From Morganella morganii H1r (GTDB taxonomy: Bacteria > Pseudomonadota > Gammaproteobacteria > Enterobacterales > Enterobacteriaceae): DNA of 64,000 nucleotides. Position 1 is the stretch's first letter, and the number at the start of each line of letters is the position of its first letter. A program made the translations under genes and the position numbers. A model generated the notes under the pieces. It saw only the letters and a program-made list of their open reading frames with translations, ran no database searches and was not told the DNA's origin. Positions 52,231 through 60,610 of this stretch are shown piece after piece. The stretch lies in assembly GCF_000633515.1 (NCBI RefSeq), contig NZ_AYMP01000010.1:1-64000 (forward strand), given 5' to 3'.

Positions 52231-53334
52231 GTGATCATTATTAGATATCTGGTAAGAGAAACATTAAAAGCACAGATTGCGATTCTGTTTATCCTGTTGC
52301 TTATCTTCTTTTGTCAAAAACTGGTTGAAGTCCTGGGTGCCGCCGTTGAAGGCAGCATCCCGGCCGGACTCGTCGTGTCGCTGCTGGGGCTGGGTATCCC
52401 GGAGATGGCGCAGCTTATTCTGCCGCTGAGCCTCTTCCTCGGGCTGCTGATGACCTACAGTAAACTCTATACTGAAAGCGAAATCACCGTGATGCATGCC
52501 TGTGGTCTGGGTAATAATGTACTGGTGAAAGCCGCCATGATCCTGGCGTTCTTTACCGCCGTTGTGGCCGCTGTCAACGTGGTCTGGCTGATCCCGTGGT
52601 CATCCCAGTATCAGGAAAAGGTCCTGGAGGAAGTCAAAGCCAACCCGGGTGTGACAGCCATGGTCGGCGGGCAGTTTAAAGTCTCTGATGACGGCAGTAT
52701 GGTGCTCTATCTCGGGGATGTGGACGGTAACCGCTTCAGTAATGTCTTTGTTGCCCAGATTTGGGCGAAAAACGAACAGCGCCCGTCCATTGTGGTGGCG
52801 GACAGCGGACATATGACCGAAAAAGAGAACGGTAATCAGGTGGTGGTGCTGGATAAAGGCACCCGCTATGAAGGCACCGCGTATCTGCGCGATTTCCGGA
52901 TCACGGATTTTACCGATTATCAGGCGATTGTTGATCACCGTGATGCAAAAACCGGTGACAGTAACTACCAGCAGATGACCTTGTCTGAGTTGTGGAAAGA
53001 GACAGACAAAGCCGCCCGCGCGGAGTTCCACTGGCGTCTGACCCTGATTTTCTCCGTGGTGGTGATGGCGCTGATGGTGGTGCCGCTCTCCGAGGTGAAC
53101 CCGCGCCAGGGCCGGGTGCTGAGTATGCTGCCGGCAATGCTGCTGTATCTGATTTTCTTCCTGCTGCAAAGCTCGCTGCGTTCCAGCGGCGAGAAGGGCA
53201 GGCTGGATCCGATGGTCTGGCCGTGGGTGGTTAATCTCAGTTATCTGGCTCTCGCGGTGGTGCTGAATCTGTGGAATACCACAGCCGTCCGCCGTCTGCG
53301 CTTTGGCTCTGCCCGTGTTCAGGGGGTTGCCTGA
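52231..53334 (+). CDS. lptF: LPS export ABC transporter permease LptF
   Basis: 367 residues starting MIIIRYLVRETLKAQ. Here the first codon is GTG at 52231. Six transmembrane helices: two pairs in the N-terminal third, a periplasmic beta-jellyroll domain (~130-265) and two to three C-terminal helices. With LptG and LptB it extracts LPS from the inner membrane. The stop overlaps the lptG start (TGATG). Confidence 0.96.
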   Translation: MIIIRYLVRETLKAQIAILFILLLIFFCQKLVEVLGAAVEGSIPAGLVVSLLGLGIPEMAQLILPLSLFLGLLMTYSKLYTESEITVMHACGLGNNVLVKAAMILAFFTAVVAAVNVVWLIPWSSQYQEKVLEEVKANPGVTAMVGGQFKVSDDGSMVLYLGDVDGNRFSNVFVAQIWAKNEQRPSIVVADSGHMTEKENGNQVVVLDKGTRYEGTAYLRDFRITDFTDYQAIVDHRDAKTGDSNYQQMTLSELWKETDKAARAEFHWRLTLIFSVVVMALMVVPLSEVNPRQGRVLSMLPAMLLYLIFFLLQSSLRSSGEKGRLDPMVWPWVVNLSYLALAVVLNLWNTTAVRRLRFGSARVQGVA

Positions 53335-54416
53335 TGTTTAAAGTACTTGTTCTTGACCGCTACATCGGGCGGACGATTCTGCAATCCATTATGATGACCC
53401 TGTTTATGCTGGTGTCATTATCCGGGATTATCAAATTTGTCGATCAGCTGCGCAGAGTCGGCCAGGGGGAATACTCCACCTGGGATGCCGGGCTGTATAC
53501 CATCATGAGTATCCCCAAGGATATTCAGATTTTCTTCCCGATGGCTGCACTGCTCGGGGCACTGATGGGACTGGGCGCGCTGGCGACCCGCAGTGAGCTG
53601 GTGGTGATGCAGGCTTCCGGCTACAGTCGTCTCCAGGTGGCGGGTTCGGTGATGAAAACCGCTATCCCGCTGGTGATCCTGACCATGATTGTCGGTGAAT
53701 GGCTGGCGCCGTCCGGTGAACAGTGGGCACGTAACTACCGCGCACAGAAAACAAACGGTGCTTCGCTGCTGGCGACCAACCGCGGGATGTGGGCCAAAGA
53801 CGGCAGTGACTTTATTTATATTCAGCGCGTTGACAGTGAGACGCAGCTGAAAGGCATCACACTGTACCGGATGAACGGCGACCATAAACTGAAATCCATC
53901 CTCAGTGCGGCGGCGGCGGATTACAATTCGGATTCCGGTACCTGGACACTGAGCCAGGTGCAGGAATCGGTGCTGAAAGATATCTATGTGATTACCGGTG
54001 AGCAGAAGCTGTCAATGACCTGGCAGACGCAGATGACACCGGAAAAACTGAGTGTGGCGGCACTGGATCCGGAAGCATTGTCGATAAGCGGCCTGTATCA
54101 GTATGTTGATTACTTACAGCAGAGCGGACAGGATGCGGGGCGTTATCAGCTGAACCTGTGGAAAAAGGTGTTCGCACCACTTTCCGTGGCCGTGATGATG
54201 CTGATGGCACTGTCGTTTATCTTCGGGCCGCTGCGCTCCGTACCGATGGGTGTGCGGGTGGTGACGGGGATTGCCTGCGGATTCGTGTTCTACGTTTCCA
54301 ATGAAATTTTCGGCTCCCTCAGTCTCACCTACAAGTTCCCGCCATTTCTGGGTGCACTGCTGCCGAGCCTGCTGTTCCTGGCGATCAGTTTGTATATGCT
54401 GATCAAACGTAAGTAA
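53334..54416 (+). CDS. lptG: LPS export ABC transporter permease LptG
   Basis: 360 residues from ATG at 53334 within the lptF stop, matching E. coli length; a longer frame inside lptF is rejected. Begins with VLDRYIGRTI, then paired helices (MTLFMLVSLSGIIKFVDQL), a periplasmic domain (~130-265), and C-terminal helices with FGPLRSVPMGVRVVTGI. Partner of LptF in the Lpt bridge. Confidence 0.97.
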   Translation: MFKVLVLDRYIGRTILQSIMMTLFMLVSLSGIIKFVDQLRRVGQGEYSTWDAGLYTIMSIPKDIQIFFPMAALLGALMGLGALATRSELVVMQASGYSRLQVAGSVMKTAIPLVILTMIVGEWLAPSGEQWARNYRAQKTNGASLLATNRGMWAKDGSDFIYIQRVDSETQLKGITLYRMNGDHKLKSILSAAAADYNSDSGTWTLSQVQESVLKDIYVITGEQKLSMTWQTQMTPEKLSVAALDPEALSISGLYQYVDYLQQSGQDAGRYQLNLWKKVFAPLSVAVMMLMALSFIFGPLRSVPMGVRVVTGIACGFVFYVSNEIFGSLSLTYKFPPFLGALLPSLLFLAISLYMLIKRK

Positions 54417-54439
54417 GCGGCAGTCGCGGATATCCGTAT

Positions 54440-54473
54440 ACAGAGCCGGTCAGTGTATGCTGACCGGCTCTGT
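54440..54473. terminator. inverted repeat between lptG and rtcR
   Basis: Fourteen-base perfect arms ACAGAGCCGGTCAG and CTGACCGGCTCTGT with a six-base loop, placed between the two convergent stops. No U-tract on either strand, so it is a shared weak terminator or 3'-end stabiliser. Confidence 0.6.
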
Positions 54474-54477
54474 CATA

Positions 54478-56064
54478 TCAGCGGCCGGTAACCTGCTCCC
54501 AGCTGAGATTAAAGCGGGCCAGATACTTCCGCAGCCGGTCAGCATCATTGGGCTGTTTTTTCTGCTGACGGGAAACGGCAAACAGTGTGCGCCCGGCATC
54601 AGAAAGTGTCTGTGAACGGCGGCAGACGGCAATTACCGTTTCCAGCTGCTGACGATCAAATAAATCGATCTCTCCCACTCCGGCAGGCAGCGTCACCGCT
54701 GTTTCCGTGCTGTGCCACTGGCTTTTCAGCCGTCCGGTTTCTTCCTGCACCAGTGCTGTGGTGATCCGCCCGTTCTCCGCAAAGGTTGCCATCCGTGTGA
54801 CAGAGGCACTCAGTTCACGAAAATTACCGCGCCACAAAGCCTGTGATGAGCAGGCAAAGGCCAGATAGTGCTGTCTGGCATCAGTATCAAAGCGGACACG
54901 GGTTTGCTGATCACGTCTGTATTTCGCCAGCTCATAATCCACGTTCGGCTCAATATCCTCGCGCCGCTGTGCCAGCCCCGGCAGGGCAAAGGTCCACATA
55001 TTGATGCGGGCGTATAAATCTTCCCGGAACAGCCCTTCGCTGACCCGCTGTGCCAGATTGCGGTGTGTACCGGCGATCAGGGAAAAATCACTTTCTGTTT
55101 CATGATCCGAACCGTAAGGAAAAAAGCGTTTTTCCTCAATGGCTTTCAGCAGCATTGCCTGTTCGTCGGCACCCAGTTCGGCAATCTCATCCAGAAACAG
55201 GATCCCGCCATCGGCCTCTTTCAGCAGCCCGCCGCGCGCCTGAACCGCCCCGGTAAATGCCCCTTTAACATGGCCGAACAGGGCGGACATAGCATTATCG
55301 CCGCGCAGTGTGGCACAGTTGACCTCCACAAAACGCCCTTTTACCTGATGGCGGCTGCGGCGCAGTTCATAAATCCGCCGTGCCAGGAATGATTTTCCGG
55401 CACCGGTCGGCCCGGTCAGCAAAACAGGGGCGGAGGAGCGCAGAGCAACACGCTCGATTTTATCGATCATGGTATTAAATCCGGCATTGCGTGTGGCAAT
55501 GCCGGACTTCAGAAACGCGACCTGAGCCTGCTGCTCTTTCTGAAAGCGCCCGGTGATCCGGGTATAGCGGCTGAGATCGAGGTCAATAATGGTATACACC
55601 CCGGCAGGATCTTTATCCCGCGCGTCATGGCGCGGTGCAGTCTGGATAAGACGCGCGGGCAGATAGCTGGCTTCGGTCAGCAGGAACCAGCAAATCTGCA
55701 CCACATGGGTGCCGGTGGTGATGTGCACCAGATACTCTTCATTTTCAGTATCAAACGGGTAGTGAGTGGCAAAATCCAGCAATGCGGTATACACCTGCTC
55801 AAAATCCCACGGGTCGGCAATACCCACCTCACGCAGCATCACTTCTGTCTGCGGGGACGCCTGCTCTATATCCTCTTTTACCCGGCCTGCGGTCTGCATA
55901 TCACCCGGCTGATAAACCAGCTCAAAGCGGTCAACATGCAGATCCGGCTGCTGACACAGCCCGATACTCGGCCGCCATTTATGCCAGCGGTTGGCTTTCT
56001 TGCCGCGCCGGTCGAGCACGGTGCCGAGAACACCAATTACAACGTTTTTCTTTGCGGATGACAT
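54478..56064 (-). CDS. rtcR: sigma-54 activator of RNA repair, RtcR
   Basis: 528 residues. An N-terminal CARF-like sensor domain (about 1-180: VVIGVLGTVLDRRGKKANRW, HITTGTHVVQICWFLLTEA) binds cyclic-phosphate-ended RNA or oligonucleotide signals in the family. The AAA+ domain has Walker A GPTGAGKS (218-225), the sigma-54 contact loop GAFTGA (268-273) and Walker B GGILFLDEI (286-294). The C-terminus is DNA-binding. Divergent from rtcB, whose sigma-54 promoter it should activate. Confidence 0.96.
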   Translation of the reverse strand: MSSAKKNVVIGVLGTVLDRRGKKANRWHKWRPSIGLCQQPDLHVDRFELVYQPGDMQTAGRVKEDIEQASPQTEVMLREVGIADPWDFEQVYTALLDFATHYPFDTENEEYLVHITTGTHVVQICWFLLTEASYLPARLIQTAPRHDARDKDPAGVYTIIDLDLSRYTRITGRFQKEQQAQVAFLKSGIATRNAGFNTMIDKIERVALRSSAPVLLTGPTGAGKSFLARRIYELRRSRHQVKGRFVEVNCATLRGDNAMSALFGHVKGAFTGAVQARGGLLKEADGGILFLDEIAELGADEQAMLLKAIEEKRFFPYGSDHETESDFSLIAGTHRNLAQRVSEGLFREDLYARINMWTFALPGLAQRREDIEPNVDYELAKYRRDQQTRVRFDTDARQHYLAFACSSQALWRGNFRELSASVTRMATFAENGRITTALVQEETGRLKSQWHSTETAVTLPAGVGEIDLFDRQQLETVIAVCRRSQTLSDAGRTLFAVSRQQKKQPNDADRLRKYLARFNLSWEQVTGR

Positions 56065-56209
56065 AATTTATCTTTCCGGATAAAAGGCGATATTAAAAGA
56101 TAAAAACAGCATACGGGATTTCAGGGCAGGATGTTATCTCAAAAAGAAGTAAAATAAATTACATGCTAAATATCAATAAGATAAATAATTATTTTTTGAT
56201 TAAACAAAA

Positions 56210-56226
56210 CTGGCACACTTATCGCA
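56210..56226 (+). promoter_or_regulatory. sigma-54 promoter of rtcB
   Basis: CTGGCACACTTATCGCA fits the -24/-12 consensus TGGCAC-N5-TTGCA with one mismatch (TCGCA). It lies 34 bases before the rtcB start and opposite a gene for a sigma-54 activator. The 56065-56209 interval is very AT-rich and should hold the RtcR enhancer sites, which I could not delimit. Confidence 0.88.
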
Positions 56227-56259
56227 ATACTACCGGTACCAAACGAAAGGAATGTAACA

Positions 56260-57486
56260 ATGATAAATCGTGATTTTAATGAATTGATTCAGGAAAACAG
56301 TGCGCCGGTAAAATTGTGGACTAACGGTGTGCCGGTGGATCCGAAAGCAGTGCTGCAATTGCAGAATACGGCAAAAATGCCCTTTATTTTTAAACATCTG
56401 GCGGTAATGCCGGATGTGCATGTCGGAAAAGGTTCGACTATCGGCAGTGTTATCCCGACCAAAGGCGCGATTATCCCGGCCGCTGTCGGGGTGGATATCG
56501 GCTGCGGAATGATCGCGGTGAAAACCTCGCTGACCGCGTCTGATCTGCCGGACAGCCTGCAAAATATCCGCTTTGCCATTGAAGCCGCGGTACCGCACGG
56601 ACGTACTACTGAACGTCACGGACGGGATAAGGGAACCTGGAAAAATGTCCCGGATATCGTTGATAACCACTGGATGCAGCTGGATGAGCAGTTCCGCCGT
56701 ATCTGCGATAAGTACCCGAAACTGCGTAATACCAACAACTACAAACATCTGGGAACGCTGGGAACCGGGAACCACTTTATCGAACTGTGCCTGGATGAGG
56801 CAGATTTCGTCTGGGTGATGCTGCACAGCGGGTCACGCGGTGTCGGTAATGCCATTGGTAACCTGTTTATCTCGCTGGCACAAAAAGATATGCAGACACA
56901 TATTGCCAACCTGCCGGATCGTGACCTGGCGTATTTCGAAGAAGGAAGTGTGCATTTTAATGATTACATGGAAGCGGTCGGCTGGGCGCAGGATTTTGCC
57001 CGTCATAACCGTGAAGTGATGATGTACCGCGTGCTGGAAGCGCTGTCCCGCGAGATCACCAAACCGTTCACCACACAGCAGGAAGCCGTGAACTGCCACC
57101 ATAACTATGTGCAGAAAGAACAGCATTTCGGTGAGGAAGTACTGGTAACACGAAAAGGGGCGGTATCGGCACAAAAAGGCCAGATGGGGATCATTCCGGG
57201 CTCGATGGGCGCGAAAAGTTACATTGTGCGCGGACGCGGAAACGAAGAAAGCTTCTGCTCATGCAGCCACGGCGCAGGTCGTGTGATGAGCCGTACCGAA
57301 GCGAAAAAACGCTTCTCGGTGGCAGACCAGCAGCGCGCCACCGCCCATGTGGAATGCCGTAAGGACAGCGATGTGATCGACGAGATCCCGATGGCGTACA
57401 AAGATATCGATGCGGTGATGACCGCACAGTCATCGCTGGTGGAAATTGTGCATACACTGCGTCAGGTAGTGTGTGTGAAGGGGTAG
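56260..57486 (+). CDS. rtcB: RNA-splicing ligase RtcB
   Basis: 408 residues, E. coli length. Manganese ligands and the guanylylated histidine are all visible: D79 and C82 (GVDIGCGM), H172 (GTGNHFIE), H189 (LHSGSRG), H281 (NCHHNY) and nucleophile H337 (SCSHGAGR). Joins 2',3'-cyclic-phosphate or 3'-phosphate ends to 5'-OH RNA ends with GTP. Transcribed from the sigma-54 promoter at 56210 and followed after three bases by an rlaP-like gene instead of rtcA. Confidence 0.97.
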   Translation: MINRDFNELIQENSAPVKLWTNGVPVDPKAVLQLQNTAKMPFIFKHLAVMPDVHVGKGSTIGSVIPTKGAIIPAAVGVDIGCGMIAVKTSLTASDLPDSLQNIRFAIEAAVPHGRTTERHGRDKGTWKNVPDIVDNHWMQLDEQFRRICDKYPKLRNTNNYKHLGTLGTGNHFIELCLDEADFVWVMLHSGSRGVGNAIGNLFISLAQKDMQTHIANLPDRDLAYFEEGSVHFNDYMEAVGWAQDFARHNREVMMYRVLEALSREITKPFTTQQEAVNCHHNYVQKEQHFGEEVLVTRKGAVSAQKGQMGIIPGSMGAKSYIVRGRGNEESFCSCSHGAGRVMSRTEAKKRFSVADQQRATAHVECRKDSDVIDEIPMAYKDIDAVMTAQSSLVEIVHTLRQVVCVKG

Positions 57487-57489
57487 AAA

Positions 57490-58302
57490 ATGACAGAGAA
57501 ATATGACGGAGCCGTCTCCGCTGCCATGCGGGAACGGATAAAAGAGACACTGGCGCAGATCGAAAAAACACACCGTGTAAAAGTGCTCTATGCCTGTGAA
57601 TCCGGCAGTCGCGGGTGGGGTTTTGCCTCCCCCGACAGTGATTATGATGTGCGGTTTATCTATGTGCATCAGCCGGACTGGTATCTCGCGCTCGACAAAA
57701 AGCGGGATGTGATCGAAAAACCGATTGACGATGAGCTGGATGTGGCGGGATGGGAGTTATCCAAGGCACTGAGATTGCTGAGAAACTCAAATCCTGCGCT
57801 GATTGAATGGCTGAGTTCGCCGGTGGTGTATTATCAGGATGAAGCATTCACCGGGGAAATAAAAGCGCTTGCAGGGCAGTTTTATTCTGTCCGCAAGGCA
57901 CGCTATCACTACCTGTCGATGGCAAAACGCAACACGCAGGAGCATTTGCTGGCAGAGCAGGTCAGGTTGAAAAAATACTTTTATGTCCTGAGGCCGGTGA
58001 TGGCATTGCGCTGGATAGCCGCCGGGAAAGGTCTGCCGCCGATGGCATTTGACGCGCTGGTGGCGGGTACGATAACCGATACGGATGTAATGGCTGAGAT
58101 CAGAGAATTACTGATACTGAAAACGTCGTCCGGTGAAAGCCACTATGGAGTGCGGCGGCCGGCGGTTGACCGGCTGATTCAGGATGTGCTGAATGAGGCT
58201 GAGAACCCGTTACCGGAAGCGCCGTATTATCACGACAGCCGGTTACTGGATCGGTTTCTGATGAAAACCGTCACTGCATATACAGAACATGCCCGCGCCT
58301 GA
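57490..58302 (+). CDS. RlaP/YcgL-type nucleotidyltransferase linked to RNA repair
   Basis: 270 residues. DNA polymerase beta-superfamily nucleotidyltransferase: G39-S40 followed by D51-x-D53 in ESGSRGWGFASPDSDYDVRF, with a helical C-terminal half. This family (RlaP, RNA repair-associated polymerase beta) is repeatedly found with rtcB. Three bases separate it from rtcB, so it is in the sigma-54 operon. The likely role is adding or removing nucleotides at damaged RNA ends before ligation; this is inference. Confidence 0.82.
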   Translation: MTEKYDGAVSAAMRERIKETLAQIEKTHRVKVLYACESGSRGWGFASPDSDYDVRFIYVHQPDWYLALDKKRDVIEKPIDDELDVAGWELSKALRLLRNSNPALIEWLSSPVVYYQDEAFTGEIKALAGQFYSVRKARYHYLSMAKRNTQEHLLAEQVRLKKYFYVLRPVMALRWIAAGKGLPPMAFDALVAGTITDTDVMAEIRELLILKTSSGESHYGVRRPAVDRLIQDVLNEAENPLPEAPYYHDSRLLDRFLMKTVTAYTEHARA

Positions 58303-58312
58303 TGCGGGCATG
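58288..58312 (+). terminator. hairpin overlapping the end of the rtc operon
   Basis: GCATGCCCGC is absent, but CATGCCCGC (from 58289) pairs with GCGGGCATG (ending 58312) across the stop codon; a short CTCTT follows. Probable terminator. Confidence 0.6.
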
Positions 58313-58322
58313 CTCTTATGTA

Positions 58323-59546
58323 TCACAGGTAATTACGGGTATGCAGATCTGCCAGGGAGCGGACCAGGTCATTGACACCATTCGGTAACGGACTGAATTT
58401 ACTGCCGTCTTTGCGGGTCATCACCACGAACACACCGATATTTTTCTCCGGTATCATCGCCATATAGGTATTAAATCCGCCGCCGCCGCCGGTTTTCTGA
58501 TAAATCGCCGGAATATCCCCGACCGGTGCCAGATACACCCAGCCGAGACCCAGACCATCGGCCTCACCGGCAACATCCATCCCTTTGATCTCATTGAGAT
58601 GACCACGTTTAAAATAGATGGTTTGCTCTTTGGTGGCCGTCGCTTTGCGCTGCGTGTTGCCGGAAGAGAGGAAGCGCTGCATCCACTTCTGCATATCCGC
58701 CGGGGTGGAGTACACACCGCCGCTGCCGATAGCCGCCAGCGTGCTGTAACAATCACTCGGTTTAAACCCGACCATCAGCCGCTTACACTGCGCGGCAGAC
58801 GGATTATAGGTCGTATCTTTCATACCCGCCGGTTGTGTCACATAGTGGCGGAACAGCTCGCTGTACGGACGATTTCCGGCTTTTTCCAGCGCATCTGCCA
58901 GTAAATCATAGGCCAGATTGGAATACGCGGCCTCTGTTCCCGGCTGGGCCGTCAGTTTGGCGGTTTTCAGCCAGGTCCAGCGCTGATCACGGCTCGGCCA
59001 GGTAAACACCGGACGACCCCACTTTCCGCCGGGCTGCTCACGCGGCAGAATACTGGTGTGGCTCGCCAGGTGGAACAGGCGGATCGGCTTGCCGTTATAG
59101 GACGGCACGGAGGACTGTTTATAACTGTATTTCTGCAGCGGATCATTGAGATTCACCAGGCCGTCATCCGCCATCTTCACCATCACTTCGCTGGTCATCA
59201 GCTTACTGACGGACGCAATGCGGATCAGCGAATCCGTCCGTGGCTTAATACCATTTCCGGGACGGGTCTCGCCGTAGCTGCGGTGAAACACTTCGTTATT
59301 ATCAATCACCACCATAAACATACCGCGGGCATCGGTTTCGGAGAAAATTTTCTCACCTACCTCATCGACCAGCTGCGGTGCCAGCTTCAGCGCTTCCGGA
59401 TTGCTTTCAACAATAGACCAGTCAAGCGGCGGACGTTCGGCAGGCGCTGTACTGTGTTTCTCCGGCTGCGAAGAGCAGGCGGACAGCGCGATAGCCAGCA
59501 GCGATAACGGCGTCAGGCGCACAATATGACGGTGTAATTTACTCAT
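58323..59546 (-). CDS. ampH: AmpH-type class C penicillin-binding protein, lipoprotein form
   Basis: 407 residues, similar throughout to E. coli AmpH (385), a DD-carboxypeptidase/endopeptidase of the class C beta-lactamase fold. Active-site motifs: S112-V-S-K115, Y208-S-N210, and KTGGGGG near the C-terminus. Unlike E. coli AmpH the N-terminus has a lipobox, LSAC with C24, followed by a linker, so the enzyme is probably membrane-anchored. Transcribed alone; the small peptide gene at 59599 lies upstream on the same strand. Confidence 0.92.
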   Translation of the reverse strand: MSKLHRHIVRLTPLSLLAIALSACSSQPEKHSTAPAERPPLDWSIVESNPEALKLAPQLVDEVGEKIFSETDARGMFMVVIDNNEVFHRSYGETRPGNGIKPRTDSLIRIASVSKLMTSEVMVKMADDGLVNLNDPLQKYSYKQSSVPSYNGKPIRLFHLASHTSILPREQPGGKWGRPVFTWPSRDQRWTWLKTAKLTAQPGTEAAYSNLAYDLLADALEKAGNRPYSELFRHYVTQPAGMKDTTYNPSAAQCKRLMVGFKPSDCYSTLAAIGSGGVYSTPADMQKWMQRFLSSGNTQRKATATKEQTIYFKRGHLNEIKGMDVAGEADGLGLGWVYLAPVGDIPAIYQKTGGGGGFNTYMAMIPEKNIGVFVVMTRKDGSKFSPLPNGVNDLVRSLADLHTRNYL

Positions 59547-59598
59547 GATAATTCAACAGCCTTCCATGCAGACACAGGGATATGACACTGTAAGTCAG

Positions 59599-59679
59599 TT
59601 ATTTTTTGAAGATACGTAACAGGATACCAATGACGATACCAATAAAAATACCTGTCGCAACCCATCCGGCAAAGCCCAT
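59599..59679 (-). CDS. 26-residue single-helix membrane peptide
   Basis: ATG at 59679 is preceded by GTGAGGTGGGT and the frame runs to TAA at 59599-59601. The peptide starts MGFAGWVATGIFIGIVIG and ends RIFKK: one glycine-rich hydrophobic helix with a basic C-terminus. This is the profile of small regulatory or pump-associated membrane peptides. It ends 52 bases before ampH on the same strand. No family recognised. Confidence 0.6.
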   Translation of the reverse strand: MGFAGWVATGIFIGIVIGILLRIFKK

Positions 59680-59942
59680 ACCCACCTCACATTTATCGGG
59701 AACCGGAGAGGATTATATAAGCAATTGTATTGAAGTCTATTCATCCGGGGCACAATCGCGGTAAATAAAAAAATATTATTATTCAGTGCGGAAATAAAGC
59801 GGGATTCTCCCGCCACCGCACAAATCCCGCATCCTGCTGAAACGCCGTCTTTTTAACCACTCAGCAAACCGCCTCTGTGATAGTTGTTGCACCACAGAGT
59901 GCCGCAAGTATAATAACGACGTTTTCCAGAACACACTTCTGT

Positions 59943-60024
59943 GCCGGAGTGGCGGAATTGGTAGACGCAGTTGATTCAAAATCAACCGCCCACGGGCGTG
60001 CCGGTTCGATTCCGGCCTTCGGCA
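59943..60024 (+). tRNA. leuX: tRNA-Leu (CAA anticodon), leuX-like
   Basis: Acceptor arms GCCGGAG / CTTCGGC pair with one G:U. Anticodon stem GTTGA / TCAAC encloses TTCAAAA, giving CAA, and a long variable arm is present. After the discriminator A the DNA reads TTC instead of the encoded CCA seen in the other two tRNAs here. leuX is a favoured integration site and a P4-type integrase follows, so the 3' end is probably the element's attachment junction. Confidence 0.95.
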
Positions 60025-60610
60025 TTCTTAAGTGAAATCAAGCTACCGCAAGGTGGCTTTTTTTGTGCCTGAAATTCATTATCCGGCTGTTTTTCTCTGC
60101 ATTTCTTGTTTGTAACTTACTGTAAAATAACATTTTAATTTTTTATTACGGGTTCGTGTAACGCATTCCTGTTACGCCGTCGCCGTCCGGGCGCTACCGG
60201 GGCAAAAAAAGTCAATTTTGTGGTCAATTCGCTTCGATTTACATTTTGACCCGGAAAAAGGGGGCCATTTCAGGGCTGAAAAGGGCGCACATTAATAGAT
60301 TCACTATCAATAAATAATGAAAATGCGTTCATGAAATAAATAACGGCATCGATATATCCCGGTAAAAAAACAGTGTTTTTATTTTTCCAAATAAAAACAA
60401 TGCATTAAATTTCACCTTACCGGCTGCATTAACCCGCCATTACACCGGTTTATTTATCCTGCATTGTTTTCGGTTGTCCACACTGTTCTGCGCCTCTCTG
60501 TCACCCGCACAATAAATGTTTGATTTCGCAAATAGACTTCTTTGTTGTCTCTGAAATACGTAAAAGCCACGATGCGATACACCAATTCGACAAAGGAGTG
60601 ATCCGGACTT
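60025..60610. other. left end of integrated element (attL side), non-coding
   Basis: About 590 bases between the tRNA and the integrase gene. They hold the tRNA terminator (60040-60065), a duplicated TCAATT/TTGACC-containing stretch near 60210-60255 that might include integrase arm sites, and an AT-rich hairpin (GTTTTTAT at 60375 with ATAAAAAC at 60391). The att core is likely to include the tRNA T-arm and acceptor 3' strand (about 60001-60024). No gene seen. Confidence 0.6.
60040..60065 (+). terminator. intrinsic terminator after tRNA-Leu
   Basis: AGCTACC / GGTGGCT around a GCAA tetraloop, followed by TTTTTTT. Confidence 0.88.
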
